A stretch of 29,383 nucleotides of DNA from assembly GCA_900766735.1 (NCBI GenBank), contig CAAFWO010000005.1, positions 1 to 29,383 on the forward strand, given 5' to 3'. This document shows, piece after piece, positions 22,948 through 29,383 of the stretch. A program made the position numbers and the translations under genes. This stretch comes from Clostridia bacterium. Its GTDB lineage: Bacteria; Bacillota; Clostridia; CAKSNL01; HGM11501. Position 1 is the stretch's first letter, and each line of letters opens with the position of its first letter. The notes under the pieces were generated by a model. The model had not been told where the DNA came from. It saw nothing but the letters and a program-made list of their open reading frames with translations, and ran no database searches.

Positions 22948-23644
22948 GGCCGAGATCGGCATCATCTGCGCGCTCGACGTGGAGCTTGCCGGAATCAAAA
23001 ACATGATGGCGGACATATCCGAGGAAAAAATATCGGGCGTCACCTTTATATGCGGCACGCTCGAGGGCAAAAAGGCCGTCGCGGCGGAGTGCGGCGTCGG
23101 CAAGGTATTCGCCGCTATATGCGCCGAGGCAATGATACTCAAATACCGTCCTGAAATAATAATAAATTCGGGCGTTGCCGGCGGTCTTTCAAAAACGCTC
23201 TCGATATCTGACGCGGCCATCGCGACCGACGCGGTGGAGCACGACATGGATTCAAGCGCCTTAGGCGATCCGGTCGGCATGATCTCGGGCATCAACATAA
23301 TAAAGCTCCCGTGCGACGAATACGCGGTAAAGCTTTTGCTCGGCGCGGCAAAGGACTTAGGCATCCACGCAGAGGCGGGCACCATCGCCTCGGGCGATAA
23401 ATTCATCGCGTCCGACTCTGACCGAGAACGCATCAGGCAAAACTTCGGCGCAATCGCCTGCGAGATGGAGGGCGCCTCCATCGCCCACGTATGCTATGTA
23501 AACTCAGTCCGCTGCGCGATCCTTCGCACTGTCTCGGACGGCGGAGACGACAGCGCGGCAAAGGATTTTCCGGCCTTCTGCGAAAAGGCGGCAGTCCAGA
23601 GCCAGAAAATTATAAAAAGATTTGTGAGGAATTTTAATGACTGA
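22934..23644 (+). CDS. mtnN: 5'-methylthioadenosine/S-adenosylhomocysteine nucleosidase MtnN
   Basis: Removes adenine from S-adenosylhomocysteine and methylthioadenosine. It feeds LuxS and relieves product inhibition of methyltransferases. It is a 236-residue nucleoside-phosphorylase-fold protein. The general acid/base region is in ICALDVELAGI (E17), the substrate glutamates are in CEMEGASIAHV (177-179), and the catalytic aspartate is in RTVSDGGDDSA (D202). The ATG at 22934 follows GGAG by eight bases and lies inside the luxS end. A longer frame starting at 22805 runs through luxS and is not needed. The stop overlaps the DUF896 gene as ATGACTGA. Confidence 0.96.
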   Translation: MTDFKAEIGIICALDVELAGIKNMMADISEEKISGVTFICGTLEGKKAVAAECGVGKVFAAICAEAMILKYRPEIIINSGVAGGLSKTLSISDAAIATDAVEHDMDSSALGDPVGMISGINIIKLPCDEYAVKLLLGAAKDLGIHAEAGTIASGDKFIASDSDRERIRQNFGAIACEMEGASIAHVCYVNSVRCAILRTVSDGGDDSAAKDFPAFCEKAAVQSQKIIKRFVRNFND

Positions 23645-23834
23645 CGAAAAGATAAAAAGAATCAATCTTCTTGCCAAAAAGGCAAAGGAAGGCAGCTTGA
23701 CCGAAGATGAAAAAAAGGAGCAGGCCGCTCTCCGTGACGAATATGTAAGGGCAATGCGCGCCTCGTTAAAAAGTCAGCTCGACAATGCATATATCAAGAA
23801 CCCGGACGGCAGCGTCACCCCTTTGAAAAAATAA
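23637..23834 (+). CDS. DUF896 (YnzC-like) small protein
   Basis: A 65-residue cytosolic protein with the family signature KIKRINLLAKKAKEGSLTED, then EKKEQAALRDEYVRAMRAS and YIKNPDGSVTP. In Bacillus subtilis YnzC is a small helical SOS-linked protein of unknown action. Eight-base overlap with mtnN makes it part of the araC-luxS-mtnN operon. It contains a run of seven A (in DEKKEQ) with the frame intact. Its stop codon overlaps the first bases of the arsR operator, and no terminator is seen, so read-through into arsR is possible. Confidence 0.93.
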   Translation: MTDEKIKRINLLAKKAKEGSLTEDEKKEQAALRDEYVRAMRASLKSQLDNAYIKNPDGSVTPLKK

Positions 23835-23865
23835 TATTGACAACCGTCAATATATGTTATATAAT
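23834..23865 (+). promoter_or_regulatory. arsR promoter with overlapping operator
   Basis: TTGACA (23837-23842), exactly 17 bases, TATAAT (23860-23865): a perfect housekeeping promoter. A perfect inverted repeat, ATATTGAC-AACC-GTCAATAT (23834-23853), covers the -35. This is the kind of site an ArsR/SmtB dimer binds to repress its own gene. Confidence 0.9.
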
Positions 23866-23882
23866 CAAAAAGGGTGATATAA

Positions 23883-24254
23883 ATGAATTATGCTGATATC
23901 TTCCGTGCTCTTGCGGATGAAAACAGGTGCCTTATTTTAGACATTTTATCCGGCGGTGAAAAATGCGCGCTCGACATTTTATCAGAGCTTAAAATTTCGC
24001 AGCCCACGCTTTCGCACCATATGAAGGTGCTCACCGATTCCGGCCTCGTGTTAAAGAAAAAGCACGGCCGGAAGACCTTTTACATTGTGTCGAAGGACGC
24101 GGCAGGAAAGCTCGGCGAATATTTCTCGCGCTTTAACGAAAATTACTCCTTTTCGGAAAAAGAAGACAAATATTCTCCGGAAAAAAAGCGCGAAAAAAAA
24201 GCGCCCGCTCCCAAAAAAGAGGAGCCGCGCCAAACGGATATATGGTTATTTTAA
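23883..24254 (+). CDS. ArsR-family transcriptional regulator
   Basis: 123 residues. Residues 1-70 are the ArsR winged helix (FRALADENRCLILDILSGG; ISQPTLSHHMKVLTDSGLV; KKHGRKTFYIV). The usual metal site ELCVC is replaced by EKCALDIL with a single cysteine, so classical arsenic/cadmium sensing is doubtful. Residues ~88-123 form an unusual highly charged Lys/Glu/Pro tail ending QTDIWLF, not part of the fold. The gene stands alone: strong promoter on the left, strong terminator on the right. It probably represses itself through the inverted repeat over its -35; other targets would lie elsewhere. Confidence 0.92.
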   Translation: MNYADIFRALADENRCLILDILSGGEKCALDILSELKISQPTLSHHMKVLTDSGLVLKKKHGRKTFYIVSKDAAGKLGEYFSRFNENYSFSEKEDKYSPEKKREKKAPAPKKEEPRQTDIWLF

Positions 24255-24289
24255 AAAAACGGTTCTCCTTAAAGGAGAACCGTTTTTTT
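24253..24289. terminator. Bidirectional terminator between arsR and the M18 peptidase gene
   Basis: Stem ACGGTTCTCC with its exact complement, loop TTAAA, seven A on the left and seven T on the right. It serves both converging genes, and both stop codons touch it. Confidence 0.95.
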
Positions 24290-25658
24290 AGTTGAAGTTA
24301 TAAAATGCGCTGTAGGCACGGAAGGTTTCGTATAAGTCAATCTTCGATACGACCTCAAACGGCGAATGCATCGAAAGCACCGGAACGCCCGCGTCGATCG
24401 TGTCGATATTAAGGTTCGCGGTGAACTGCGCGATCGTGCCGCCGCCGCCCGCGTCCACCTTGCCGAGCTCGCCCGTCTGCCACGAAACGCCGTTCTCGTT
24501 CATAATGCGCGCGACCGAGGCGAAAAGCTCTGCCGACGCGTCCGACGAGCCGGACTTTCCGCGCGCGCCCGTGTATTTCATAAGCGCGATTCCGCCGCCG
24601 GCAACCGGCGTGTTCTGCTTGTCAAACGGAGCGGGATAGTTCGGGTCGAAAGCGGCGCACACGTCCGCCGAAAGACAGGTCGAATTTGAAAGCGCGTGGC
24701 GCAGTGAAAGGTCGGAATATTCGTCAGACATATCGATCATATCGGCCACGGTGTTCTCAAAGAAGCGCGACTCCATACCGGTGACGCCCATTGAGCCTAT
24801 CTCCTCTTTATCGACAAGAAGGCAGACCGCCGTCTTTTTCGGGTTCTCGACGGAAAGGATCGCCTGAAGCGCCGAGTATGCGCAGACCCTGTCGTCCTGC
24901 GCGTAGGCGCCGACAAAGCTCTTGTCAAGGCCGACGTCCTTTGCCGGGAATGCCGGAGCAAACTCAAGCTCCGAGGTCAAAAGCTCCTCCTCCCCGATGC
25001 CGTATTTCTCACGCAGAAGGAGTAAGACAGCCTTTTTAACGCTTTCCTCTTTCTCCTCAAAATGCGGGATTCCGCCGGCCAAAACGTTTAACGCCTCGCC
25101 TTCGACGCCCTCGGACATCGTCTTTTTCATCTGCTCGGACGCAAGATGGATCAAAATATCGGTTATTGTGAAACAGAAGTCGTCCCCCTCGCCGCCGAGT
25201 GAAATGTCAAGCCTTGTGCCGTCCTTCTTTATGACCGTGCCGGAGAGCGTGAGCGGAATCGCCGTCCACTGATATTTCTTGATACCGCCGTAATAGTGCG
25301 TTTTGATCATCGCCATCGACCCGTCCTCCGTTATCGGGTTGGGCTTTGCGTCCAGCCTCGGAGAGTCGACATGAGCTCCGACCAAATTAAAGCCCTTTTT
25401 GATCGGCTCGCGCCCGATGACGGCGAGCATGATGCCCTTGCCGCGGTTTATCTTATACACCTTATCGCCGTATGAGAGCGAATGCACCGAGTCGAGCGGA
25501 ACGAAGCCCTCGTTTTCCGCGATGCTCTTTACTGTGCGGATCATCTCGCGCTCGCTCTTGCCCGAATTTAAAAATTCCTTATATCCCTCGGCAAAGTCGA
25601 AGACCGCGTCGCGGTCCGCTCCCTTCCATGCCGATGTGTTTTTATATCCGATTTCCAT
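24288..25658 (-). CDS. M18-family zinc aminopeptidase
   Basis: A 456-residue cytosolic aminopeptidase of the M18 group (aspartyl aminopeptidase / aminopeptidase I type), which trims N-terminal residues from peptides. The two-zinc site is visible: LVGAHVDSPRLD (H at about 96), LLVDKEEIGSMG (catalytic Glu and ligand Glu), VCAAFDPNYP and the final VLSMHSPFEV histidine. The start at 25658 follows AAAGGAGG; a longer frame from 25691 crosses the promoter region. It has its own promoter and shares the arsR terminator, so it is monocistronic. Specificity for acidic residues is possible but not readable from the sequence. Confidence 0.93.
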   Translation of the reverse strand: MEIGYKNTSAWKGADRDAVFDFAEGYKEFLNSGKSEREMIRTVKSIAENEGFVPLDSVHSLSYGDKVYKINRGKGIMLAVIGREPIKKGFNLVGAHVDSPRLDAKPNPITEDGSMAMIKTHYYGGIKKYQWTAIPLTLSGTVIKKDGTRLDISLGGEGDDFCFTITDILIHLASEQMKKTMSEGVEGEALNVLAGGIPHFEEKEESVKKAVLLLLREKYGIGEEELLTSELEFAPAFPAKDVGLDKSFVGAYAQDDRVCAYSALQAILSVENPKKTAVCLLVDKEEIGSMGVTGMESRFFENTVADMIDMSDEYSDLSLRHALSNSTCLSADVCAAFDPNYPAPFDKQNTPVAGGGIALMKYTGARGKSGSSDASAELFASVARIMNENGVSWQTGELGKVDAGGGGTIAQFTANLNIDTIDAGVPVLSMHSPFEVVSKIDLYETFRAYSAFYNFN

Positions 25659-25679
25659 AAAAAAGCCTCCTTTTTGTCT

Positions 25680-25708
25680 ATTATATTCCAATTGCGCTTT
25701 TTTATCAA
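25680..25708 (-). promoter_or_regulatory. Promoter of the M18 peptidase gene
   Basis: On the minus strand, TTGATA (25708-25703), 17 bases, TATAAT (25685-25680). It is 20-some bases before the AAAGGAGG and ATG. Confidence 0.85.
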
Positions 25709-25731
25709 GTGGTATTTTAAAAAATCCGCTA

Positions 25732-25760
25732 TTGGCAAACGCGGCAAATTATGCTATACT
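25732..25760 (+). promoter_or_regulatory. Promoter of the ilvB-ilvN-rlmCD operon
   Basis: TTGGCA, 17 bases, TATACT (25755-25760). The start codon is only 17 bases after the -10, so the leader is about ten bases. There is no room for a T-box or leader-peptide attenuator of the kind often found ahead of branched-chain amino-acid genes. Confidence 0.82.
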
Positions 25761-25777
25761 TATATGCGGTGATAAAA

Positions 25778-27295
25778 ATGAAATGTGCAAAGGCTGTAAT
25801 CGAAAAATTGAAGGAGCACGGCGTTTCAACCGTGTTCGGCTATCCGGGCGCAAACATCGCGCCGATATATGACGAGCTTTCAAAAAGCGGCATCTGCGCC
25901 GTTATGAGCGGAAACGAGCAGTTCTCGGCGATGGAGGCGGCCGGCTTTTCCGCGGTCACGGGCTCTGTCGGCGTGTGCTTTGTCACAAGCGGCCCGGGCG
26001 CGGCAAATATGATAAGCGGAATCGCGAACGCGTGGGCGGACTCCGTGCCTCTCGTCGTCTTCTCCGGCCAGGTGCCGCTTTGTAAGATCGGGACGGACGC
26101 GTTCCAGGAGGCGGACATAACGGGCGCAGCGGCACCCTTTTTAAAATACAGCTATCTTGTTAAAGAGCCCGAAAAGATCGGGCAATATATTGACGAGGCG
26201 TTTTTCTTGGCCTCCACCGGGCGGTGCGGCCCGGTGCTGATCGACATTCCGTCGGACATTCAGGAAAAGGATATAGCCTCCCCCGGCGGAGGGATCTGTC
26301 TTCCCGGCTATAAATTCCGTTTTTCACCTGACAGTGAAAAAATAGCGGCGGCGGCGAAGATCTTAAACTCCGCGTCCCGCCCGGTCATCTTGGCCGGGGG
26401 CGGCGCAAAAGGCGCGGCAAAGGAGCTTGAAGCGCTCGGAAAGCTCGGCTTCCCCGTCGCGCTCACGATGAATGCGACAGGGCTTCTTCCGCCCGATGAA
26501 TACAACCTCGGCATGGCCGGGATCTACGGCACTCCCGAGGCGAACAGCGCCCTTAAAGAGAGTGACGCCGTCCTGATCGTCGGCGCGAGGACGAGCGAGC
26601 GCACCGTAAACTGCGATATAAAAAACGCGATACATATCGACATTGACAAGGCGGAGCTTTCAAAAAACATAAAATCGTTGGACATTTTGTCGGACGCACG
26701 CGAGGCTTTACCTCTCCTCATTCCCCTGATCGCGCCCCGAACGCTTTTTATAGGGCGCGGCGAAGAAAAAAGGAAGAACCTTTTTTCGCACCTTGCAGAA
26801 GCGGCCGCAAAGCTGGGCGTTCCGGTTTCGGTCGACGTCGGCCAGAATATGATATTCGCGCTTCGCGGCTTTGAGGAAAAAAGGCCTATCGCGTCGGCCG
26901 GCCTCGGGTCTATGGGCTTTTCCGTCCCGGCGGCGATCGGCGCGGCCGCGGTTTCGGGCTCCGCCTTTGCTTTCACGGGCGACGGGGGCTTTAATATGGC
27001 GCTTTCGGAGCTTTTCGTTATCGCGCAGAACCGCTTAAACGTTAAGATCGCGGTCTTGAATAACTCCGGGCTCGGCATGATATATGAGCTTCAGGAGCTT
27101 AAATATAACAAAAATCACGTTTCGGTCTCGCTTTCGGGAATGCCGGACTTAAAAAAGCTGGCCGAGTCATACGGCTTCGGCTATGCGCGCCTTGAAAACG
27201 AAGAGGGCATTCCGCGCGTTCTTTCCGAGGCCTCGGGCTTTGACGGCGGCTTTATAATCGACGTCGTTTCCGATATTAAAGAAAGCGCATTTTAA
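25778..27295 (+). CDS. ilvB: Acetolactate synthase large subunit IlvB
   Basis: A 505-residue thiamine-diphosphate enzyme that joins two pyruvates to acetolactate (or pyruvate with 2-ketobutyrate). It starts the valine/leucine/isoleucine pathways. The catalytic glutamate E47 is in GNEQFSAMEAAG, the conserved GQVP...IGTDAFQE segment is at 97-111, and the ThDP motif GDGGFNMALSELF...VLNN is near 410-436. The tryptophan that favours 2-ketobutyrate in AHAS (QWQEL) is leucine here (ELQELKY). The protein is shorter than the usual ~550-570 residues. The start at 25778 (MKCAKAVIEKL) fits the family; an upstream ATG at 25751 lies in the promoter. The next gene is the regulatory subunit, which supports an anabolic enzyme. 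Confidence 0.9.
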   Translation: MKCAKAVIEKLKEHGVSTVFGYPGANIAPIYDELSKSGICAVMSGNEQFSAMEAAGFSAVTGSVGVCFVTSGPGAANMISGIANAWADSVPLVVFSGQVPLCKIGTDAFQEADITGAAAPFLKYSYLVKEPEKIGQYIDEAFFLASTGRCGPVLIDIPSDIQEKDIASPGGGICLPGYKFRFSPDSEKIAAAAKILNSASRPVILAGGGAKGAAKELEALGKLGFPVALTMNATGLLPPDEYNLGMAGIYGTPEANSALKESDAVLIVGARTSERTVNCDIKNAIHIDIDKAELSKNIKSLDILSDAREALPLLIPLIAPRTLFIGRGEEKRKNLFSHLAEAAAKLGVPVSVDVGQNMIFALRGFEEKRPIASAGLGSMGFSVPAAIGAAAVSGSAFAFTGDGGFNMALSELFVIAQNRLNVKIAVLNNSGLGMIYELQELKYNKNHVSVSLSGMPDLKKLAESYGFGYARLENEEGIPRVLSEASGFDGGFIIDVVSDIKESAF

Positions 27296-27306
27296 GGAGG
27301 GCTTTT

Positions 27307-27801
27307 ATGGACAGGCACATTTTAGCGGTGCTCGTTTTAAACAAAACGGGCGTGCTCAACAAAATAACGGGGCTCTATGCGCGCCGCGGCTTTAATATCG
27401 AGTCCTTAAGCGTGGGAACGACCGAAAAGCCCGGCGTCTCACGCATCACTATCACATTAAAGGGCGACGAACACACGGTAAATCAGATCACGAGCCAGCT
27501 TGAAAAGCTCGTCGACGTGCTCTCTGTAAAGGAGCTTGACCCTGAGTCCACCGTCGGGCGCGAGCTTTGCTTTATCAAGCTCTCCGCCACAGGAGACGAC
27601 AGGGCGAAGCTTTTGGAGCTTTCGGAAATTTTCCGCGCCTCAGTCATCGACGCGCGGCGCGGCGCGCTCACGATCCTGATCGCCGGGACGACCGAGAAGA
27701 CGGACGCGTTTTTGTTCCTCTTAGAGCCGTTCGGGATCATCGAGGTCGTCAGAAGCGGCCTCATGGCGATCGAGCGCGGCGAGCGCAGTCTGGAGGAATA
27801 G
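27307..27801 (+). CDS. ilvN: Acetolactate synthase small (regulatory) subunit IlvN/IlvH
   Basis: 164 residues: an N-terminal ACT domain (ILAVLVLNKTGVLNKITGLY, then ARRGFNIESLSVGTTE) that binds valine in the family, and a C-terminal domain (ELCFIKLSATGDDRAKLLEL; FGIIEVVRSGLMAIERG). It activates IlvB and makes it sensitive to feedback. AGGAGG precedes the ATG, 11 bases after ilvB. The full length and conserved ACT core suggest it is functional. Confidence 0.95.
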   Translation: MDRHILAVLVLNKTGVLNKITGLYARRGFNIESLSVGTTEKPGVSRITITLKGDEHTVNQITSQLEKLVDVLSVKELDPESTVGRELCFIKLSATGDDRAKLLELSEIFRASVIDARRGALTILIAGTTEKTDAFLFLLEPFGIIEVVRSGLMAIERGERSLEE

Positions 27802-27802
27802 T

Positions 27803-29134
27803 ATGGAGATTTTCAAAAACGACGAATACACCGCGCCCATATCATCCTACACGTCGGAGGGCGCAGGCGTTGCCAAAATCGGACACTACCCCGTTTTCGT
27901 GCCCGAGACCGTGCGCGGCGATATTGTGAAAATAAAAATATTAAAGGCCGGGAAGACATTCGGATACGGAAAGTGTATAAAAATTCTGACCCCGTCGCCC
28001 GAGAGGATCGAGCCCGTCTGCCCCCATTTTCACGCGTGCGGAGGGTGCGCCCTCATGCATATGAGCGAAAAGGAGCGCGCGTATTTTAAGAAAATGAAGG
28101 TGTCGGACGCGCTTTCCCACATCGCCGGGATCGACTTTCCCGTTGCTGAGACCGAATCGGCCGCCGACTTATATTACAGGAACAAGGCGCAGATGCCGGT
28201 ATACCCCGACTATACACCGGCGATGTACAAGCCGCGCTCAAACGACAAGGTGAGCGTTCCTCACTGCGTCATCATCGACCCGGAAGCAAAAAAGGTGACC
28301 GAGGAGATCTTATCATATCTAAAGGAAAAGGGCGTTCCTCCCTACGACCCGGTGACGAAGACCGGCGTCGTCCGCCACATATATACAAGGGTCTCGGCCT
28401 ATTCGGGCAAGATTCTGGCGACCGTCGTCGCGACTGAAAAGATCGGCCTTTCGCCCTTAAGAGAGCGACTCCCCGGCGTTTCGGGGCTGATATTAAACAT
28501 CAATTCGAGCGGAACAAACAAGATTCTGGGCGATGAGTCCTTTGTCGTTTTCGGGAGCGACCATATTACCGACCGCCTCTGCGGCACGGATTTTGACATT
28601 TATCCCGATTCGTTTTTCCAGGTCAACAAATTCCTGACCGAGCGGCTTTACAACAAGGCGGTAAAGCTTGCCGCCCTAAAGGGCGACGAGACGGTGTTTG
28701 ACCTTTACTGCGGGGCCGGCACGCTCACCGCAGCGCTTTCAAAAAACGCGGGGCGCATCATCGGCGTCGAGATAGTCCCCTCCGCCGTGAAGAGCGCGAA
28801 GGAGAGCCTTCGCCGCGCCGGGATCACCAACGCCGAGATAATTTTGGGCGAGGCGGAAAAGGAAGCGCCGCGGCTTGTAAAAAAGGGAATCATCCCCTCC
28901 TCCGTCGTGCTCGATCCGCCGAGAAAGGGCTGCGGGGACGAGCTTATCAAAATGCTCACCGAGATACGGCCGGAAAGAATAGTCTATGTCTCGTGCGACC
29001 CGGCGACCTTGGCGCGCGACGTTAAAAAGCTCACCGGCGGCGGCTACCTGCTCTCTAAAGTCTACCCCTTCGATATGTTCCCTTTCACGCACCATGTGGA
29101 GACTATAGTGTTGCTACAAAACCGAAATATGTAG
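27803..29134 (+). CDS. rlmCD: 23S rRNA (uracil-5-)-methyltransferase RlmCD/RumA type
   Basis: A 443-residue SAM-dependent enzyme that makes 5-methyluridine in rRNA or tRNA. An N-terminal TRAM-like RNA-binding domain (~1-65) comes first. The [4Fe-4S] cysteines are C73, C79, C82 and C155. The SAM site is FDLYCGAGTLT (299-309), then VVLDPPRKGCG (368-378). The catalytic cysteine C398 is in VSCDPATLARD, and the end is PFTHHVETIVLL. RumA, RlmD and TrmA-like paralogs cannot be told apart by eye; in Firmicutes the equivalent often methylates two 23S sites. It begins one base after ilvN, so it shares that transcript although the function is unrelated. Confidence 0.9.
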   Translation: MEIFKNDEYTAPISSYTSEGAGVAKIGHYPVFVPETVRGDIVKIKILKAGKTFGYGKCIKILTPSPERIEPVCPHFHACGGCALMHMSEKERAYFKKMKVSDALSHIAGIDFPVAETESAADLYYRNKAQMPVYPDYTPAMYKPRSNDKVSVPHCVIIDPEAKKVTEEILSYLKEKGVPPYDPVTKTGVVRHIYTRVSAYSGKILATVVATEKIGLSPLRERLPGVSGLILNINSSGTNKILGDESFVVFGSDHITDRLCGTDFDIYPDSFFQVNKFLTERLYNKAVKLAALKGDETVFDLYCGAGTLTAALSKNAGRIIGVEIVPSAVKSAKESLRRAGITNAEIILGEAEKEAPRLVKKGIIPSSVVLDPPRKGCGDELIKMLTEIRPERIVYVSCDPATLARDVKKLTGGGYLLSKVYPFDMFPFTHHVETIVLLQNRNM

Positions 29135-29307
29135 AAATCCTTGATTTTAAGCACTTTGTGAAGCATACAGTCTTTAATTTGGATGTCGATAAATTCCGAA
29201 ATAAAGAGATAAAAAATTACGTTGTCGTAAAGGTAGTAATTGATATGGTGTGTGGGAACACAAAGAAACCGTAAATAAATCTGACGAAAAGAGATGTCAA
29301 AAATGTG
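29135..29307. other. AT-rich interval before the insertion element; possible gene remnant
   Basis: Much more AT-rich than the genes to the left. No terminator is recognisable after rlmCD. In the frame of 29101-29274 there is an open run ending at TAA, reading YVEILDFKHFVKHTVFNLDV and onward, with no start codon or ribosome-binding site. It could be the tail of a gene that recombined here with the insertion element. I do not recognise a family. Confidence 0.4.
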
Positions 29308-29347
29308 ATATGCACCCCAAAAGTTAGACACTTTTGGAGGTGCATAT
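29308..29347 (+). promoter_or_regulatory. Hairpin over the transposase ribosome-binding site
   Basis: ATATGCACCCCAAAAG (29308-29323), loop TTAGACA, and the complementary CTTTTGG-a-GGTGCATAT (29331-29347) with one bulged A. The GGAGG that would start transposase translation lies in the right arm, so it is paired in any transcript entering from outside the element. Confidence 0.75.
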
Positions 29348-29351
29348 TTTT

Positions 29352-29383
29352 ATGAGCAAAAAAGGGCAAAAACAAAGAAAGTA
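29352..29383 (+). CDS. IS3-family transposase OrfA, first codons only
   Basis: ATG at 29352, reading MSKKGQKQRK before the contig ends. Basic starts of this type (M-KKGQK--KY) are common in the helix-turn-helix OrfA proteins of clostridial IS3-family elements. GGAGG lies 11 bases upstream. Too little is visible for a firm family call. Confidence 0.6.
   Translation, partial: MSKKGQKQRK

Larger units (their letters stand above)
29308..29383 (+). mobile_element. Left end of an IS3-family-like insertion sequence (partial)
   Basis: From 29311 the sequence TGCACCCCAAAAGTTAGACA looks like the left terminal inverted repeat of IS3-family elements, starting with TG. A transposase-like start codon follows 41 bases later. 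The contig ends inside it, as expected for a multi-copy element in a short-read assembly. Confidence 0.75.

Noticed and set aside
29062..29331. 89-codon minus-strand frame at the right end
   Set aside because: It covers the end of rlmCD and the IS terminus, has no ribosome-binding site and reads as AT-rich noise.

Overview
The window looks like a contig from an uncultured, low-redundancy Clostridia genome, probably a gut Oscillospirales/Christensenellales-type bacterium. This is an inference from Firmicutes-type PyrD1B/PyrK, LuxS plus MtnN, DUF896 (YnzC-like), secreted proteins with copper-amine-oxidase-N-like domains, moderately high GC coding DNA with AT-rich promoters, and the 'CTGAGGGAG' class of intergenic palindromes. 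The first 17 bases are the 3' end of the Illumina read-1 adapter, so base 1 is not genomic. The right end breaks inside an IS3-family-like element, a typical assembly stop.

Left to right: (1) 18-1098 (+), the end of metN and all of metI, a methionine ABC importer. It is followed by a run of A/T-biased hairpins and a shared terminator. (2) 1376-11364 (-), a complete de novo UMP operon in the order pyrC-carA-carB-pyrK-pyrD-pyrF-pyrE-pyrB-pyrI. Its genes are nearly all overlapping. The last gene is a tiny protein with the six cysteines of the ferredoxin:thioredoxin reductase catalytic subunit. One strong promoter and a leader with a terminator/antiterminator pair precede pyrC. (3) 11701-12933 (+), a cytoplasmic GH28-family protein. 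(4) 13053-15653, a redox/aldehyde stress module. A YqhD-like iron alcohol dehydrogenase and a CMD-cupin fusion are transcribed leftward from a textbook MerR-type promoter (19-bp spacer over a 20-bp palindrome), with a MerR regulator facing the other way. (5) 15694-16036, gene-free and packed with palindromic repeats.

(6) 16037-21495 (-), two large secreted glycan-binding/hydrolase proteins. Each is broken by a one-base length change in a 7-nt homopolymer. (7) 21622-23834 (+), araC-luxS-mtnN-DUF896, driven from a promoter that interleaves with the promoter of the secreted-protein operon. (8) 23883-24254 (+), a solo ArsR-family regulator whose operator covers its own -35. (9) 24288-25658 (-), an M18 aminopeptidase. 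(10) 25778-29134 (+), ilvB-ilvN and an RlmCD-type rRNA methyltransferase. (11) An AT-rich tail and the start of an IS element.

Functionally, most of the window is core metabolism: UMP synthesis, branched-chain amino acids, and the activated methyl cycle with methionine uptake. Three locally regulated accessory modules are embedded in it: MerR/YqhD/CMD-cupin, AraC with secreted glycan proteins, and ArsR. The points most worth following up are the paired homopolymer frameshifts in the two secreted proteins, the interleaved divergent promoters at 21.5 kb, the FTR-like protein ending the pyr operon, the attenuator-like pyr leader and the small dispersed palindromic repeats. All assignments rest on reading motifs by eye; no database search was possible.
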